Assembly (NCBI RefSeq): GCF_000191885.1
Contig: NZ_AEWI01000012.1
Coordinates: 1 to 64,000 of the forward strand
Source: Anaerophaga thermohalophila DSM 12881
GTDB taxonomy: Bacteria; Bacteroidota; Bacteroidia; Bacteroidales; Marinilabiliaceae
Length of the DNA: 64,000 bases
Direction of reading: 5' to 3'
Part shown: positions 62,310 through 64,000 of the stretch, piece by piece
Numbering within the stretch: position 1 is the first letter of the stretch
How the letters are laid out: the number at the start of each line of letters is the position of its first letter
Program-made: the position numbers and the translations under genes
The notes under the pieces: generated by a model
Told to the model about the DNA's origin: nothing
The model's database searches: none
The model's input: only the letters and a program-made list of their open reading frames with translations

Positions 62310-63644
62310 TTAATCCAACGCCAACTCTTCTCCCATGTAAAAATCAAGAATCCTGGTGCGCAGCACGTATTCGTATTTCGACTGAAGAAAATCCGACTGT
62401 GCCTTAAGATAATCAGCGCGAGCTACGCTGTAATCAACCGGACTGACGAGCCCGACAGCATATTTCTTTTCAGTGTATCTCAGCGACTCTTCATAAGCCA
62501 GTACAGCTGTTCTTGCCGACTGAAATTTTTGGAAAGCAGCTTCGGCATCGGCGTAAGCCTGTTGTATTTCTTTACGAAGCGTTTGCTTTTCCTGTTGAAG
62601 ATCGAGCTGAGCGCTTCTGATTCCGAGTTTTGCATTTTTCACCCCGGTGCGTGCAGAAAGGTTGTTAAAGACCGGAATTCGTAATGTTAAGCCCACGTAC
62701 TGAGTAGCATTGTCGCGAAACCGTTGTCCGAAATCAAAGTCAACACTATTTTTCGATTTGGAAACATTGGTGTTCCAACCGGCATCGAGATAGAGCGAAG
62801 GATAGAGATTTCCTTTGGCTACTTTCAGAGCATACTCACTGCTTGCGAGATTGTGTTGGTAGGCTTCTATACGTGGCATAATGTCAACTGCTATATTGAA
62901 TAATTCCGGCGGGGTCATTAGTGCCTGCTGTTCCAATTCTGGAATCTCCGGAGCCACAACATCGAAACCTTCAGGGTTTTCCAGGTCGAGTGCTTGCGCG
63001 AGGTTCAGCAATGAGAGCTTAAGGTTATTCTCCATCCGGGTTACTTCCATCGCTTCTCTTGCTGACTGCGATTTAATTTCCAGAAGATTTCCTTCGGCCA
63101 CGCGTCCGGCTTCGACCAGCTTTTGGGTATTTTTTACCTGTTCCTCTGCAACCCTGTATTGTTCGTGGGCTACTTCGAGGAGTTCCTTGTCAAACAATAC
63201 CTGGAGGTAGTAGGCTGTAATATTAATAGCCAGATCGTTTTTGGCAGCCTCAAGTTCATTTTGCGACATGCGCCAATTGGCTTCACTTTGTTTTTCTTCG
63301 TTCCGCAGAGCAAAACCCTGGAAAAGGGGAACAGATGTTCCGAAAGAAAAACGACCAAATTGCGTGGTCTGATCAACGTATTCATACGTTGTTTCGTCGG
63401 GAACCCGTCCAAAACTCAGCTGATAACCAACATTACCATTGAGTGTAGGAAATTTATCGAGTTTTTTCTGCCGGTAATTATTGTTTTGATATTCTGCATT
63501 CAGTGTCTGTTGCTGTATGGAGATATTGTTCTCTTCAGCATATTCGATACACTCGGTCAGTGTCCATTTTTTTGTCTCCTGGGCTAAAATGGCCACGGAT
63601 AAAAGTGGCAAAAAGAACAGTATGTTCAGTTTCTTGTTTCTCAT
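62310..63644 (-). CDS. TolC-family outer-membrane efflux protein
   Basis: A 444-aa protein with a signal peptide (MRNKKLNILFFLPLLSVAILA) and two OEP repeats rich in coiled-coil helices: WTLTECIEYAEENNISIQQQ and the second-repeat start around ARTGVKNAKLGIRSAQ. The C-terminus TRILDFYMGEELALD is typical for Bacteroidota TolC homologues. It forms the outer-membrane channel of a tripartite pump. The RND adaptor gene lies upstream on the same strand, about 120 bp away. Confidence 0.92.
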   Translation of the reverse strand: MRNKKLNILFFLPLLSVAILAQETKKWTLTECIEYAEENNISIQQQTLNAEYQNNNYRQKKLDKFPTLNGNVGYQLSFGRVPDETTYEYVDQTTQFGRFSFGTSVPLFQGFALRNEEKQSEANWRMSQNELEAAKNDLAINITAYYLQVLFDKELLEVAHEQYRVAEEQVKNTQKLVEAGRVAEGNLLEIKSQSAREAMEVTRMENNLKLSLLNLAQALDLENPEGFDVVAPEIPELEQQALMTPPELFNIAVDIMPRIEAYQHNLASSEYALKVAKGNLYPSLYLDAGWNTNVSKSKNSVDFDFGQRFRDNATQYVGLTLRIPVFNNLSARTGVKNAKLGIRSAQLDLQQEKQTLRKEIQQAYADAEAAFQKFQSARTAVLAYEESLRYTEKKYAVGLVSPVDYSVARADYLKAQSDFLQSKYEYVLRTRILDFYMGEELALD

Positions 63645-63764
63645 GCTTATATGTTTGTGGTGTTTCTGTTTGTAACGATGATTCGACTTCAGTTTTTAGC
63701 AGAGGGGAAAGACTAAAGTAAAAACCATTTCCTCTTGTACATGGTGATTTAAGGGGTTATTGCA

Positions 63765-64000
63765 TCAGGATTGTGGCACTTTAATTTTGTCTTCTTCAGT
63801 GAGCCCTTCCTTAACTTCGATATTAATACCGTCGGACAGACCTGTTTTGATCAGACGCTTTTCGAACACCTGAGGCTCGGTCATTACTTCAACAAAAGTT
63901 GAGTCATCTTTAAACGTGATCAATTTTTCTTTAATGGCCAGCACACTGTCGCGACGGGCGAGAACAATATCTGCCGTGGCACTGTATCCGGCACGTATAA
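63765..64000 (-). CDS. RND efflux periplasmic adaptor (HlyD/MFP family), C-terminal part
   Basis: The window ends inside this gene; the last ~78 codons are visible. The translation IRAGYSATADIVLARRDSVL, then ITFKDDSTFVEVMTEPQVF and RLIKTGLSDGINIEVKEGLTEEDKI (in parts) matches the C-terminal membrane-proximal domain of membrane-fusion proteins. It bridges an inner-membrane pump to TolC. It lies about 120 bp upstream of the tolC-type gene on the same strand, so they probably form one operon, with the permease possibly further out. Confidence 0.85.
   Translation of the reverse strand, partial: IRAGYSATADIVLARRDSVLAIKEKLITFKDDSTFVEVMTEPQVFEKRLIKTGLSDGINIEVKEGLTEEDKIKVPQS

Noticed and set aside
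1-64000. tRNA or rRNA genes
   Set aside because: No cloverleaf-like sequence with conserved T-arm, and no rRNA segment, was noticed in the intergenic regions; a dedicated tRNA scan was not possible.

Overview
The window looks like a chromosomal stretch of a member of the Bacteroidota, most plausibly a Bacteroidales/Marinilabiliales-type organism. The reasons are a SusD-like lipoprotein next to a TonB-dependent SusC-type barrel, TAnnTTTG-type -7 promoter boxes in front of several genes, a succinate dehydrogenase/fumarate reductase with a single cytochrome b subunit in the order C-A-B, lineage-typical families (DUF4271, DUF6048, DUF6452, DUF5690, bacterial GH3) and the HemD-RnpA-YidD arrangement. 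No rRNA, tRNA, CRISPR array, prophage or intact transposase gene was found.

Layout. (1) 416-12174 is a putative organophosphonate-utilisation locus. It holds a PbfA-like class III PLP enzyme, a secreted PHP-domain phosphoesterase, SusD and a truncated SusC, an unrecognised exported 180-aa protein, a PhnW transaminase, a DUF5690 MFS transporter, a divergent XRE-cupin regulator, a phosphonatase-like HAD hydrolase and a zinc alcohol dehydrogenase. The proposed flow is outer-membrane import (SusCD), periplasmic ester cleavage (PHP), inner-membrane uptake (DUF5690), conversion of aminoethylphosphonate or its 1-hydroxy form to phosphonoacetaldehyde (PhnW/PbfA), C-P cleavage (HAD) and disposal of the aldehyde (dehydrogenase). 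Two copies of a palindrome, TTTACTATTAGTAAA and a 13/15 match, sit just downstream of -7 boxes in the divergent regulator/transporter gap and are probably the operators. (2) 12226-24901 is housekeeping and envelope: a frameshifted TauE/SafE permease, TcdA, TatD, a frameshifted alpha-2-macroglobulin, a methyltransferase, a CPBP protease, TyrS and CvpA. (3) 25237-36139: GH3, deoxynucleoside kinase, NagA, an orphan, Frr, SdhCAB and a conserved hypothetical. (4) 36152-43282: two glycosyltransferases, YidD, RnpA, HemD, DUF4271, LOG and the DUF6048/DUF6452 pair. (5) 44010-52952: an M16 protease pair, Dxs, an OmpA-like lipoprotein and NadB. (6) 53271-59233: a surface-polysaccharide segment with WbpB/D/E-like sugar-nucleotide enzymes, a glycosyltransferase and a flippase. 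(7) 59296-64000: a shortened YccF, a PfkB kinase, Kbl, TolC and the 3' end of an RND adaptor gene.

The most striking structure outside genes is a set of short non-coding mobile elements. About 141-bp palindromic MITE-like elements begin GAGTGCAG/GAGCCCGG and end in the complement, and most carry exact 6-bp target duplications (AAATAT, AAGTTT, ATTCAT, ATTGTT). A second class shares the same ends and 6-bp duplications (TTTGTT, ATTTTT) but has an unrelated core. One copy sits in the loop of a bidirectional terminator, one lies immediately upstream of a start codon, and a class-2 copy is nested in a class-1 remnant. A separate ~210-bp element family and ~65-bp REP-like hairpins are also present.

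Three single-base expansions of A/T homopolymers break two otherwise intact genes, so sequencing error has to be weighed against real decay.
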